A DNA stretch of 33,605 nucleotides, from contig CAJODU010000023.1 in assembly GCA_905233325.1 (NCBI GenBank), positions 1 through 33,605 of the forward strand, given 5' to 3'. Position numbers and translations under genes: made by a program. The notes under the pieces were generated by a model that searched no databases, was not told where the DNA came from, and was given only the letters and a program-made list of their open reading frames with translations. This stretch comes from an uncultured Selenomonadaceae bacterium (GTDB taxonomy: Bacteria > Bacillota > Negativicutes > Selenomonadales > Selenomonadaceae). Position 1 is the first letter of the stretch. Every line of letters starts with the position of its first letter. Below are positions 9,109-17,975 of the stretch, in pieces.

Positions 9109-9724
9109 CGACGGAAATTATACCGAAGAAGTTGATCCCGTTTTTGCAGAAATAGATAACGATTATATGGATAGTCTGGCTGATTCTCAAAATGAAGGTT
9201 ATTCTGTTTTTTCGGAATTTGACAGCGACTCTATGGATAGTCTGAATGAGTCTAAAAATCAAGAAGAGGCAATCTTTGAGCCGGAAATATCTGAGTCGGA
9301 AAACTTCACCGGCAGCAATCCTGATTTTGAGGAAATGGAGAATCAATCCGAAGATACAGGAGAAGATATATTTAATTTCATTCTAAAAAAACTCGAACAA
9401 AATGGAGAAATTGAAATATTTAATTGTCTTAAACTCGCAAAAGTGGTAAAATACAAATCGGAAACTTTTTTTCTGGAGTTTGCCGGTAGTACAGTTTCCG
9501 CAATGTTCCAAGGATATATTGAAAAATTAGAATTGCTGTCTGAAAAATATCTGGGAAATTATATTAAATTCCAACTTTTCAATGATGAAAACTTGTCAAA
9601 TGATAGCTTTAAGAAAAATGATATTTTTGGTAAGATGGCGGAGCCGGACAAAGAATATTTATTTAATATAATGAAATTTTTTAATGTCGACAAAAATGAT
9701 GTAAGACTTTTATATAATGATTAA
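9074..9724 (+). CDS. dnaX: Probable DnaX C-terminal (tau-specific) portion, now in the +1 frame relative to the N-terminal ORF
   Basis: Removing one copy of GATCTTGACGACG fuses the two ORFs in frame (AAGDLDDGNYTEEV) into one 614-aa protein. The C-terminal half (IFNFILKKLEQNGEIEIFNCLKLAKVVKYKSETFFLEFAGSTVSAMFQGYIEKLELL) resembles DnaX C-terminal domains of Firmicutes. No convincing independent start was seen. Confidence 0.65.
   Translation: MTQQVILTTDLDDGNYTEEVDPVFAEIDNDYMDSLADSQNEGYSVFSEFDSDSMDSLNESKNQEEAIFEPEISESENFTGSNPDFEEMENQSEDTGEDIFNFILKKLEQNGEIEIFNCLKLAKVVKYKSETFFLEFAGSTVSAMFQGYIEKLELLSEKYLGNYIKFQLFNDENLSNDSFKKNDIFGKMAEPDKEYLFNIMKFFNVDKNDVRLLYND
9088..9113 (+). repeat. Perfect 13-bp tandem duplication GATCTTGACGACG x2 within dnaX
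   Basis: GATCTTGACGACG at 9088-9100 and again at 9101-9113. Confidence 0.97.
9140..9271 (+). repeat. Two imperfect 66-bp in-frame repeats in the acidic DnaX linker
   Basis: VFAEIDNDYMDSLADSQNEGYS followed directly by VFSEFDSDSMDSLNESKNQEEA. Confidence 0.75.
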
Positions 9725-9757
9725 TTATAGAAAATTAAAACTAAGGAGAAATGATCA

Positions 9758-10105
9758 ATGGCACATCCACCTAAAATTAATATGAATGAACTTCTCAAAA
9801 AAGCTCAAGAACTGCAAAAGTCTCTGGAGGACAGCAAGGAAAAACTCAAGGCAGAGACTGCGACGGCAAGCGTCGGCGGCAATATGGTCACCGCAACTGT
9901 CGACGGTGAAAAGAATGTCAAAGAAATCAAAATTGACCCTGAGCTCATCAAAGACGGTGATGTTGAAGTTATCCAAGACCTCATTGTCAGTGCAATCAAC
10001 TCTGCCAATGCCGAAATTGAGAAGAAAATCACTGATAAGATGAATTCTATGGCAATGCCCTCGCTTGATAATATCCCCGGACTTTCAGGGCTCTTCGGTA
10101 AGTAA
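9758..10105 (+). CDS. ybaB: YbaB/EbfC-family nucleoid-associated protein
   Basis: MNELLKKAQELQKSLEDSKEKL...GGNMVTATVDGEKNVKEIKIDPELI; located between dnaX and recR. Confidence 0.93.
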   Translation: MAHPPKINMNELLKKAQELQKSLEDSKEKLKAETATASVGGNMVTATVDGEKNVKEIKIDPELIKDGDVEVIQDLIVSAINSANAEIEKKITDKMNSMAMPSLDNIPGLSGLFGK

Positions 10106-10106
10106 A

Positions 10107-10709
10107 ATGAGTTCAAAGGCAATGACAGCGTTGGTGGAATCCCTCACCAAGCTGCCCGGGGTTGGTTACAAGACAGCAACGCGATTAGCTTATCATATCG
10201 TCAATATGAAGGACGCAGAAGTCAAGCACCTTGCCGATACTATCCGCAATATAAAAACGAGTACCAAGGAATGTTCAATCTGTTTCAATACCATTGACAG
10301 CAACAAAGATATTTGCGATATTTGCGCTTCCAATGAGCGTGACGATTCAACCATTTGTGTTGTCAAAGATGCCAAGGATTTAGATGCGATTGAGCGCGCA
10401 GGTTTTTACAAAGGCAAGTACCACGTTACAAATGGGCTTATCTCACCGCTCGCAGGTATTACGCAGGAAAATATCAGACTTCGTGAACTTGTCCAGCGGC
10501 TAACCAAAACCAATGTCAATGAAGTTATCATTGCATTTGAGCCGACTGTCGAGGGTGACGCCACGGCGTTGTTTATTTCTCGTCTGTTGAGTCCGGCGGG
10601 AATTAAAGTCACAAAACTTGCACGCGGTCTGCCGCTCGGTACAGACTTTTCCAGTACAGACAGCTTGACAATCGCTAAAGCTATAGAGAATCGAGTTATT
10701 ATAACCTAA
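10107..10709 (+). CDS. recR: Recombination mediator protein RecR
   Basis: LVESLTKLPGVGYKTATRLAYHIV, C4 zinc finger (CSICFNTIDSNKDICDIC), Toprim domain, ARGLPLGTDFSSTDSLTIAKA. The 10107 ATG is preferred over the ORF-track start. Confidence 0.95.
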   Translation: MSSKAMTALVESLTKLPGVGYKTATRLAYHIVNMKDAEVKHLADTIRNIKTSTKECSICFNTIDSNKDICDICASNERDDSTICVVKDAKDLDAIERAGFYKGKYHVTNGLISPLAGITQENIRLRELVQRLTKTNVNEVIIAFEPTVEGDATALFISRLLSPAGIKVTKLARGLPLGTDFSSTDSLTIAKAIENRVIIT

Positions 10710-10723
10710 ATTAGTAAAAGGAA

Positions 10724-10758
10724 CTCCTTGCCTTAAATGCAGGAGATTTTTTTTTTTT
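10724..10758 (+). terminator. Rho-independent terminator after recR
   Basis: CTCCTTGC-loop-GCAGGAG (one bulged T) followed by a 12-T run. Confidence 0.75.
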
Positions 10759-10805
10759 GAAGAATCAAATCAGCATAGAAAAATATTTGTTTGAAAATTA
10801 TATAA

Positions 10806-10827
10806 ATTGAATTATTATTGATTCAAT
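10806..10827. promoter_or_regulatory. Inverted repeat ATTGAAT-N8-ATTCAAT upstream of leuB; possible operator
   Basis: Perfect 7-bp arms at 10806-10812 and 10821-10827, close to the leuB ribosome-binding site. Confidence 0.35.
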
Positions 10828-10849
10828 CTATATATCGGAGGGCGATTTA

Positions 10850-11914
10850 ATGAGTAAAATTGTTGTAATTCCCGGTGATGGAATAGGCAAGGAGATAACA
10901 GACAGTGCTGTCGAGGTTTTAAAGACAGTCGACAAAAAATTCAATCTCAATCTTGAATATGAGTATCACGATGCCGGCGGCACTGCCTATGATAAATTTG
11001 GTGTACCTCTGCCTGATGAGACGCTTGAGGCTTGCAAGAAGGCTGACGCCGTTCTCTTCGGAGCTGTCGGCGGCAATAAATGGGATAATGTTAAAGCTGA
11101 ACTTAGGCCGGAGCGTGCAATTCTCGGACTTCGCAAGGGTCTCGGTCTTTATGCCAATCTCAGACCTGTCAAAGTGGTTGATTCTCTCGTTGGCAACTCA
11201 CCTCTCAAGCCGGAACTTGTCAAAGGTGTTGATTTGGTGATTGTTCGTGAGCTCGTCGGTGGTATTTACTTTGGCGATCGCTGCGAATCTGAAATCAAAG
11301 ACGGCAGTGAGAGAGCGTGGGATTTAGAGAATTACTCGGTGCCGGAAGTTGAGCGCATAACTAAACTTGCCTTTGAGACGGCTAAGATCAGGCGTGGTAA
11401 ACTGACTTCAGTTGACAAGGCTAATGTTTTGGCTACTTCAAGACTCTGGCGTCGTACTGTCACAAAAGTCGCCGAAAATTTCACCGGCGTCGAACTCAAT
11501 CATCTTTACGTTGACAACTGTGCAATGCAGCTCTGTGTCAATCCCAAGCAGTTTGACGTTATCGTGACGGGCAACCTCTTCGGGGATATTTTGAGTGATG
11601 AGGCGGCTGTCATCGGCGGGTCAATCGGTCTCATGCCTTCTGCCTCAATAGGCGAACTCACCAGCCTCTATGAACCAATTCATGGTAGTGCGCCGGACAT
11701 TGCAGGTCAAGGTATAGCTAACCCAATGGGAACGATTCTTTCAGCGGCAATGCTCTTGAGGTACAGTCTCAAAGCTGAAGAGGCGGCTAAGGCAATAGAA
11801 GCGGCTATTGACAAAACTCTCGCAGATGGTTTCAGAACTGCTGATATTTACTCGGACGGTTTCAAGAAGATAGGCACCGAACAAGCCACTAAAGAAATCT
11901 GCTCAAGAATTTAG
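10850..11914 (+). CDS. leuB: 3-isopropylmalate dehydrogenase
   Basis: VVIPGDGIGKEIT, LRPERAILGLRKGLGLYANLRP, VRELVGGIYFG, DNCAMQL, GNLFGDILSDEAAVIGGSIGLMPSAS, EPIHGSAPDIAGQGIANP. Confidence 0.97.
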   Translation: MSKIVVIPGDGIGKEITDSAVEVLKTVDKKFNLNLEYEYHDAGGTAYDKFGVPLPDETLEACKKADAVLFGAVGGNKWDNVKAELRPERAILGLRKGLGLYANLRPVKVVDSLVGNSPLKPELVKGVDLVIVRELVGGIYFGDRCESEIKDGSERAWDLENYSVPEVERITKLAFETAKIRRGKLTSVDKANVLATSRLWRRTVTKVAENFTGVELNHLYVDNCAMQLCVNPKQFDVIVTGNLFGDILSDEAAVIGGSIGLMPSASIGELTSLYEPIHGSAPDIAGQGIANPMGTILSAAMLLRYSLKAEEAAKAIEAAIDKTLADGFRTADIYSDGFKKIGTEQATKEICSRI

Positions 11915-11924
11915 CAGGTAAATT

Positions 11925-13241
11925 ATGAAAATAAAATTAAACATAAAAAAACTTCAGAAAAAATTTAATGCTCTTCGTTCCTCATATGATATGCGCGGCT
12001 TTGCTGATTTGATGGTCGAGATATTTCAAATGCACGAAAATTTCCTCAAAAACGGTCAACCTGTCCCTCCTGAGTTCATGGAATTTTATAAGCATGTCGA
12101 CGCCTACAGCTATGTCATACTTATGGAACTTTCAAAACACAATGGGAAGGCCGCCGTAAAATATATTGAAGCCATTCTGAAAATCTCTCCAAATCTTGCA
12201 AATATGATGTTTCACCTCTACTATATCATGGGTATGGCTTATTATGAGGCTGAAGATTATCCTAAGGCTGAAGAAAATTGGAAGATTTATTTGACGTTTC
12301 GTCAGCAAAAGTGGCAGGACAGCGATGAAATGGCTCTTTTCTATCTCGGCAACACTTTCACCTATGAAAAAAATTTTCCTATGGCTAAGGTTGCTTACGA
12401 GGAATGTCTTAAAATGAAGAAGTCTTTCACGGACGCTGCCGATAACCTGGCTATAGTCAATGAAGTCATAAATACCAACAATTTAGACGGATTGAGTGAT
12501 TTGCACAGGTATATTAATGAAAAATCTCTGCTGAATGTTGATGAGAATGATGAGGCGGCTTGTTTCAATATTCCCATATTTATCAACGCCCGCGATCGTG
12601 TCGGTGTTATGCAACAGCAGATTGACTGGCTCCTCAACGCCGGTTATACAAATATCATAATCCTCGACAACAACTCGACCTATCCGCCGCTCATGGAATA
12701 TTATAAGTCATTTAAAGGCGACAAGCGCGTCAGGATTATTATCTTTGACCATAATCTCGGATTTAAATCAATCTGGTTGAGCGGAATACTTGAGGCTATG
12801 AATATTGACACCCCCTATGTTTACACTGATCCCGATCTCGTTCCCATTGATACCTGCCCAAAGAATGTTGTACAGCATTTATTAAAAATTCTCAAAAAAG
12901 CTCCATTTATAAAAAAAGTCGGGCTGGGTATGGTCTATGATGACATTACTTTCTACGACAAGGAACATTGGCAGGAGATTGAGCAGCACTACTATGACTA
13001 TACTGATGTTGCCAAAGATCTCTATTACATTCAGGTTGATACAACTTTTGCCCTCTATGTCAACTGCCGCCATTATAATTTGAGATTCTCAATGCGAACT
13101 CTTGGAGATTTGATGGCGAGGCATCTGCCGTGGTATTTTGACTATGACAATCTGCCAAAAGATGAAAAGTATTACCTGGAACACTCGGATAAATCTTCAA
13201 CTATTGGTAACAGATTGCATGAAAACAAAGGATTGGAGTGA
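11925..13241 (+). CDS. TPR-repeat N-terminus fused to a glycosyltransferase-like domain
   Basis: Helical TPR-like region (YEAEDYPKAEENWKIYL, MAKVAYEECLKMKK), then a GT-A-like core NIPIFINARDRVGVMQQQIDWLLNAGYTNIIILDNNSTYPPL and YVYTDPDLVPID. Confidence 0.75.
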   Translation: MKIKLNIKKLQKKFNALRSSYDMRGFADLMVEIFQMHENFLKNGQPVPPEFMEFYKHVDAYSYVILMELSKHNGKAAVKYIEAILKISPNLANMMFHLYYIMGMAYYEAEDYPKAEENWKIYLTFRQQKWQDSDEMALFYLGNTFTYEKNFPMAKVAYEECLKMKKSFTDAADNLAIVNEVINTNNLDGLSDLHRYINEKSLLNVDENDEAACFNIPIFINARDRVGVMQQQIDWLLNAGYTNIIILDNNSTYPPLMEYYKSFKGDKRVRIIIFDHNLGFKSIWLSGILEAMNIDTPYVYTDPDLVPIDTCPKNVVQHLLKILKKAPFIKKVGLGMVYDDITFYDKEHWQEIEQHYYDYTDVAKDLYYIQVDTTFALYVNCRHYNLRFSMRTLGDLMARHLPWYFDYDNLPKDEKYYLEHSDKSSTIGNRLHENKGLE

Positions 13242-13246
13242 TGATA

Positions 13247-14389
13247 ATGTTTGATGTAATTATAATCGGTGCCGGATTCGCCGGTGCGGTGCTGGCGGAG
13301 AGATTCGCCACACAGCAAAATAAATCAGTCCTGCTCATTGAGCGTCGTCAGCACATTGGCGGCAACTGCTATGATGAGCGTGACAACAATGGGATTTTGA
13401 TTCACAAATACGGCCCTCACCTGTTCCACACTGATGATGAGGAAGTTTGGAAGTATTTGTCGCAGTTCACTGATTGGCATGTTTATCATCATCACGTTGA
13501 GGCGATGATTGACGGTCAGATCGTGCCTCTGCCCTTCAACCTCAACACCCTGCATAAGCTCTTTCCGCTGCCTCTTGCTGAGAAGTTGGAGGCTGCTCTG
13601 CTTAATCGTTACGACTTCAATACAAAAGTTCCTATCCTCAAGCTCAAACAGTCAACGGATAAGGACTTGCGCTATCTCGCCGACTACATCTACGAAAAGA
13701 TTTTCCTGCATTACACGGAGAAACAGTGGGGACTTTCGCCGGAAAATATTGAGGGTGCGGTGACTGCAAGAGTGCCGGTCTTTGTCGGGCGTGATGACAG
13801 ATATTTCAATGACAGATTCCAAGCGGTGCCTCTCAAGGGTTATACCGAGGTCTTCCGCAAAATGCTCAACCACAAGAATATCAAACTGCTGCTCAACACC
13901 AAGTTCAACGATGTGATGAAAGTCGAAGACAATAAAATCTACTTCCTCGATCAACCTTTTGACGGGCAGGTTATTTATACCGGTCAGCTTGATGATCTCT
14001 TCAACGAAAAGTTTGGTGCTCTGCCTTACAGAAGTGTTGATATGAAGTTCAGGACGGTCAACGTCGAAAGCTACCAGCCCGCCGCTACAGTCAACTATCC
14101 CAACAACTACGACTTCACCCGCATAACCGAATTTAAAAAAATTCACCCGATCAATTCAACTTCGACGACTATCCTCAAAGAATATCCGCAAGATTATGTT
14201 CGCGGTCAGAATACTCCTTACTATCCCATCTTCACTGAGGAGAATCAAAAGCGTTATGAGCAGTATGCCGCTGAAGTCAACAAAATTGACAATTTGACGG
14301 CTGTCGGACGCCTTGCCGAGTATCGCTACTATGATATGGACGATATTATTCGCAGGGCTTTAGATGTGTTTAACACCTTCAGGGTTTAA
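13247..14389 (+). CDS. glf: UDP-galactopyranose mutase
   Basis: FAD motif IIIGAGFAGAVLAERFA, ERRQHIGGNCYDE, KYGPHLFHTDDEEVW, FHYTEKQWGLSPENIEGAV-like core, VGRLAEYRYYDMDD. GGAG at 13235-13238 supports the 13247 ATG; the upstream ORF-track start is 13238. Confidence 0.95.
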   Translation: MFDVIIIGAGFAGAVLAERFATQQNKSVLLIERRQHIGGNCYDERDNNGILIHKYGPHLFHTDDEEVWKYLSQFTDWHVYHHHVEAMIDGQIVPLPFNLNTLHKLFPLPLAEKLEAALLNRYDFNTKVPILKLKQSTDKDLRYLADYIYEKIFLHYTEKQWGLSPENIEGAVTARVPVFVGRDDRYFNDRFQAVPLKGYTEVFRKMLNHKNIKLLLNTKFNDVMKVEDNKIYFLDQPFDGQVIYTGQLDDLFNEKFGALPYRSVDMKFRTVNVESYQPAATVNYPNNYDFTRITEFKKIHPINSTSTTILKEYPQDYVRGQNTPYYPIFTEENQKRYEQYAAEVNKIDNLTAVGRLAEYRYYDMDDIIRRALDVFNTFRV

Positions 14390-14406
14390 TCAAGGCAGGG
14401 GTTGAT

Positions 14407-15183
14407 GTGGATTTAAAAATATTGGTTGCAACTCACAAAGAATATTGGCTGCCGACGGAAGATGTCTATCTGCCCATACACGTCGGCTGTAAAGATAAGC
14501 CGCATAACGGCTGCATTGGCGACAACACCGGCGATAATATCTCTGATCAAAATGCTAACTATTGCGAATTGACAGGGCTCTATTGGGCGTGGAAGAATTT
14601 AAAGTGCGATTATATGGGGTTGTGCCACTACCGCCGCTACTTCGGACGCAAGAATTACTTTGACGGCACAGAGAAACTCAAGCAGAAAATATTTCAGCGT
14701 TCGGATTATGAAAATCTTCTGCAAAATAACGATATTATCTTGCCAGTGCAGAGGCGATATTATATTGAGACTGTACGCAGTCAGTATGAACACGCTCACA
14801 GCGGACGAGACCTTGAGCAGATAGAAAATATCATCACTTCAAAATATCCTGAGTACTTGCGGTCGTTCCGTGCGGTTATGAATCGCCGCCGACTGCATCT
14901 TTGGAATATGTTTGTAATGAAAAAGCCGCTCGTTGATTCCTATTGCAAGTGGCTCTTTGATATACTTTTCACATATGAAAAATGGATGGACGAGAATGGG
15001 CTGAGTGACAAAAAGCTGCGTCTGTTCGGTTTTATATCAGAGCGTCTTCTTGATGTATGGATATTCGGCAAGGGATTAAAGATTGCTGAAGTAGATGTGG
15101 TTATGCTGGAGAAGGTGAATTGGTTCAAAAAGGGCAGTGATTTCCTGCGCCGTAAATTATTTAGTCGTCGTTCTGACGATTGA
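14407..15183 (+). CDS. DUF4422-family capsular/exopolysaccharide biosynthesis protein (putative glycosyltransferase)
   Basis: ILVATHKEYWLP...NYCELTGLYWAWKNLKCDYMGLCHYRRYFG...DIILPVQRRYYIETVRSQYEHAH...LWNMFVMKKPLVDSYCKWLFDILF. Confidence 0.88.
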   Translation: MDLKILVATHKEYWLPTEDVYLPIHVGCKDKPHNGCIGDNTGDNISDQNANYCELTGLYWAWKNLKCDYMGLCHYRRYFGRKNYFDGTEKLKQKIFQRSDYENLLQNNDIILPVQRRYYIETVRSQYEHAHSGRDLEQIENIITSKYPEYLRSFRAVMNRRRLHLWNMFVMKKPLVDSYCKWLFDILFTYEKWMDENGLSDKKLRLFGFISERLLDVWIFGKGLKIAEVDVVMLEKVNWFKKGSDFLRRKLFSRRSDD

Positions 15184-15196
15184 AAAGAGGTCCGAA

Positions 15197-15907
15197 ATGA
15201 AAAATTTACTTGTACTTTTGCTATGTTTCACGGTTTTGTCAATCATGACAACAACAGCATTTGCGGCTGAAACAAAAGTCCCGACATTATCAGTAAACGG
15301 AGAGGGGATAGTCGAGGCGGCACCGGACAGGGCAGCTATCTCCATTGGTGTTGTGACGCAGGATAAGGACGCCGCACGTGCTCAATCAGCAAATGCAAAA
15401 GCAGCACAGGACGTTATAAACTCTATAGTGGCACTTGGCGTTGATCGCAAAAATATCAACACCAGCGATTACAGTTTCCGCCCGACCTATCATCAAGATG
15501 CAAATCGTCAAAGTATTTTAAACGGTTATGAAGTTCGCAACACCGTTCACGTTATGCTTGATGATCTTGAGCTTGTCGGCAAAGTTATCGACACGGCTTT
15601 AAATCACGGTGCAAACAATATTGATTCTCTGGATTTTGGAATTAAAAATCGTAAAAAGCTGCAAGATGAGGCTCTTCTCCTTGCCATTCGCGACGCCCGT
15701 CAAAGAGCAGACCTCGTTGCTCGTGAGCTCGGAAAGACAATCACCGGCGTTCAAGATGTTTCGATCAATTTAGGTGGTGTCGGAGCGATGAGAATGAATA
15801 AAATGTATGCTATGGCGGCTATGGCTGATATGGAATCCTCAACGCCGATTGAAGCCGGAACTTTGAGTTGTTCGGCGTCAGTGCATATTATATATACTTT
15901 GAGCTAG
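15197..15907 (+). CDS. SIMPL-domain (DUF541) secreted protein
   Basis: Signal peptide MKNLLVLLLCFTVLSIMTTTAFA, then VPTLSVNGEGIVEAAPDRAAISIGVVTQ...DARQRADLVARELGKTITGV. Confidence 0.9.
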   Translation: MKNLLVLLLCFTVLSIMTTTAFAAETKVPTLSVNGEGIVEAAPDRAAISIGVVTQDKDAARAQSANAKAAQDVINSIVALGVDRKNINTSDYSFRPTYHQDANRQSILNGYEVRNTVHVMLDDLELVGKVIDTALNHGANNIDSLDFGIKNRKKLQDEALLLAIRDARQRADLVARELGKTITGVQDVSINLGGVGAMRMNKMYAMAAMADMESSTPIEAGTLSCSASVHIIYTLS

Positions 15908-15931
15908 AAAAAAAGGCAAGCAACATTTAAC

Positions 15932-17947
15932 TTATTGCTTGTCTTCATTATCTGCCTCAACTATATATTTTTTGCTTATTTCAGCAATTTGTTCCTTGAT
16001 TTCCAAGAGATCCACATCTTTGATCTGAGCACCCGCTACATTTTGATGACCGCCGCCGCCGAATTTTTCCATGATGACTTGGACATTGAGTTCGCCCGTT
16101 GATCTGGCACTCACACCGACAGTGTCCGGCTTGAGTTGAAAACAGACTATGCTCATGCGGACATTCTCAATTTTTAAGAGACCGTCAGCAGCCTGCGCGG
16201 CAATGACTTGGACGTTAGGAATAACCTTATCAATATAAGATATAACCAGACCGCCCTCGTAGTATTCCGACCTTGCCTCTGCTTGGGCGAGGGCAACGGT
16301 TGTCTCATAATCGGATTTAAAGAGATCGCGGAGAATGACGGGATCCGCTCCGCTGCGTCTGAGATAAGAGGCAGCGTCGAAAGTTCGGGCACCTGTCTGT
16401 ACAGCGAAGTGTTTGGTATCGACAACAATGCCGGAATAAATTGCCGTCGCGTCCAGCTTGGAGAGCGGCACATCATCATCAAAATACATCAGCAATTCAG
16501 TAACCAGCTCGCAGGTTGAACTTGAGGAAGGCTCAAGGTATACCATTAATGGATTCTTGACAAAATTCTCACTGCGTCTGTGATGATCAATGACAATTAC
16601 TTGATTGATTCTATCCAAGAATTGCGGTGCAGCGGTGAGGTATGGAATGTGAGTATCAACGACAAAGAGCAGGGGTGCTATTGAAGAGCCGGTGTTGACG
16701 TCCGCTGCCTTGACAAAAATATCTTTGTATTCCGCCTTGTTTTCCATAATCTCAACAAGTTTGTCAATTCCCTCATTCATATCGCTGAGAATGATATGCA
16801 CAGGCTTTTTTAACTGCCTTGCCATCACTGCAACGCCAACCGCTGCACCAAAGCAGTCAAAATCCTCATTGCGGTGTCCCATTATGAATATCTCGTCCGC
16901 GTTGTCCATTGCATCTTTGATTGCATGTGCGACTACGCGGGCTTTTACTCTTGTGTGCTTTTCGACTGCCTTTGAACGTCCGCCGAAGAATTGAGACTTG
17001 CCATCAACCTTCATTGCAACTTGATCTCCGCCGCGTCCGAGTGCCAAGTCCAGCTCCGCCTGTGCCTCAATGCCCAGCTCTGTGAGTGAAATTTCATCTG
17101 AAGGCTTATCGGCAATGGCTACACCCATCGACAGTGTAACGGGAATTTTATTCTTGCCGGATATTTGACGCATTTTATCAAGAATATCAAACTTTTCTGC
17201 AATGGCTTGATCAAGTTTGCGACGCTCCAGCACTACTACATAGCTGTCTTCAGAGACTTTACGCATAAAGCCCGTCAAAGAGTTGATCCAATTATCCAGC
17301 ACCTCATTGATTGACAACATCAACGAATTTTTCTCTGCTTCAGTCAGACCTTGAGTAACCTCATCATAATTGTCAATTTGAATATAAATTATCACTGTTC
17401 GACTGTTGGTATATTCAATTTTGAGCTTTTCGTGTAAAGTGACTTCCTGAACGTAAAGTACAGCAAGCGGTGATTTCTCCTCTTTGAGTTTTAGGAGTTT
17501 ATGGCGAACTTTAAAAAATCTGTCATTATTGGAAAAGATATACTCACCATCGCCGGTGAAAATTTTTTTTGAAAACATACCCGGCCAAAATTCCTCAACG
17601 AGCATACCGGTTTCAGGATTTTTTTCAGTATAATTTTGAGTGCGATTGCTGCTCCATTCCATACGGCCGTCTTTGTTGATTATTAAAGTTGCCTGCGGTA
17701 ACCCTTCCAAAGCATGAAAGATCATCTCATTAAAACTGCCCACAACATTTTTGCAATAACTTTCAAATTCTTTAGCACGGACTTTGCATCTTTCGCGAGC
17801 AAACATAGCCAGAAACACCCACAAAGTAAAAGCTGCCATCGCCAGTATATGATTATATTGAGACAGCAAACTTATCAAGACCAGCATAACCACAAGATGA
17901 ATGGTCAAATCAAGCCAAGCCGAAAGATTCCTTGGCAATAAAATCAC
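15932..17947 (-). CDS. gdpP: DHH-family cyclic-di-AMP phosphodiesterase, GdpP type (TM, PAS-like, degenerate GGDEF, DHH/DHHA1)
   Basis: N-terminal TM pair, MSLGVAI-like GGDEF remnant, IFIMGHRNEDFDCFGAAVGVA, VIVIDHHRR, MEKFGGGGHQNVAGAQ. Confidence 0.93.
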   Translation of the reverse strand: MILLPRNLSAWLDLTIHLVVMLVLISLLSQYNHILAMAAFTLWVFLAMFARERCKVRAKEFESYCKNVVGSFNEMIFHALEGLPQATLIINKDGRMEWSSNRTQNYTEKNPETGMLVEEFWPGMFSKKIFTGDGEYIFSNNDRFFKVRHKLLKLKEEKSPLAVLYVQEVTLHEKLKIEYTNSRTVIIYIQIDNYDEVTQGLTEAEKNSLMLSINEVLDNWINSLTGFMRKVSEDSYVVVLERRKLDQAIAEKFDILDKMRQISGKNKIPVTLSMGVAIADKPSDEISLTELGIEAQAELDLALGRGGDQVAMKVDGKSQFFGGRSKAVEKHTRVKARVVAHAIKDAMDNADEIFIMGHRNEDFDCFGAAVGVAVMARQLKKPVHIILSDMNEGIDKLVEIMENKAEYKDIFVKAADVNTGSSIAPLLFVVDTHIPYLTAAPQFLDRINQVIVIDHHRRSENFVKNPLMVYLEPSSSSTCELVTELLMYFDDDVPLSKLDATAIYSGIVVDTKHFAVQTGARTFDAASYLRRSGADPVILRDLFKSDYETTVALAQAEARSEYYEGGLVISYIDKVIPNVQVIAAQAADGLLKIENVRMSIVCFQLKPDTVGVSARSTGELNVQVIMEKFGGGGHQNVAGAQIKDVDLLEIKEQIAEISKKYIVEADNEDKQ

Positions 17948-17975
17948 TTCCTCAAATTTGGTTAATCAGAACGAA

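Noticed and set aside
9074-9724. Independent new gene downstream of dnaX
   Set aside because: No good RBS/ATG start. Removing one 13-bp repeat copy fuses it seamlessly to dnaX, and its C-terminus resembles a DnaX C-terminal domain.
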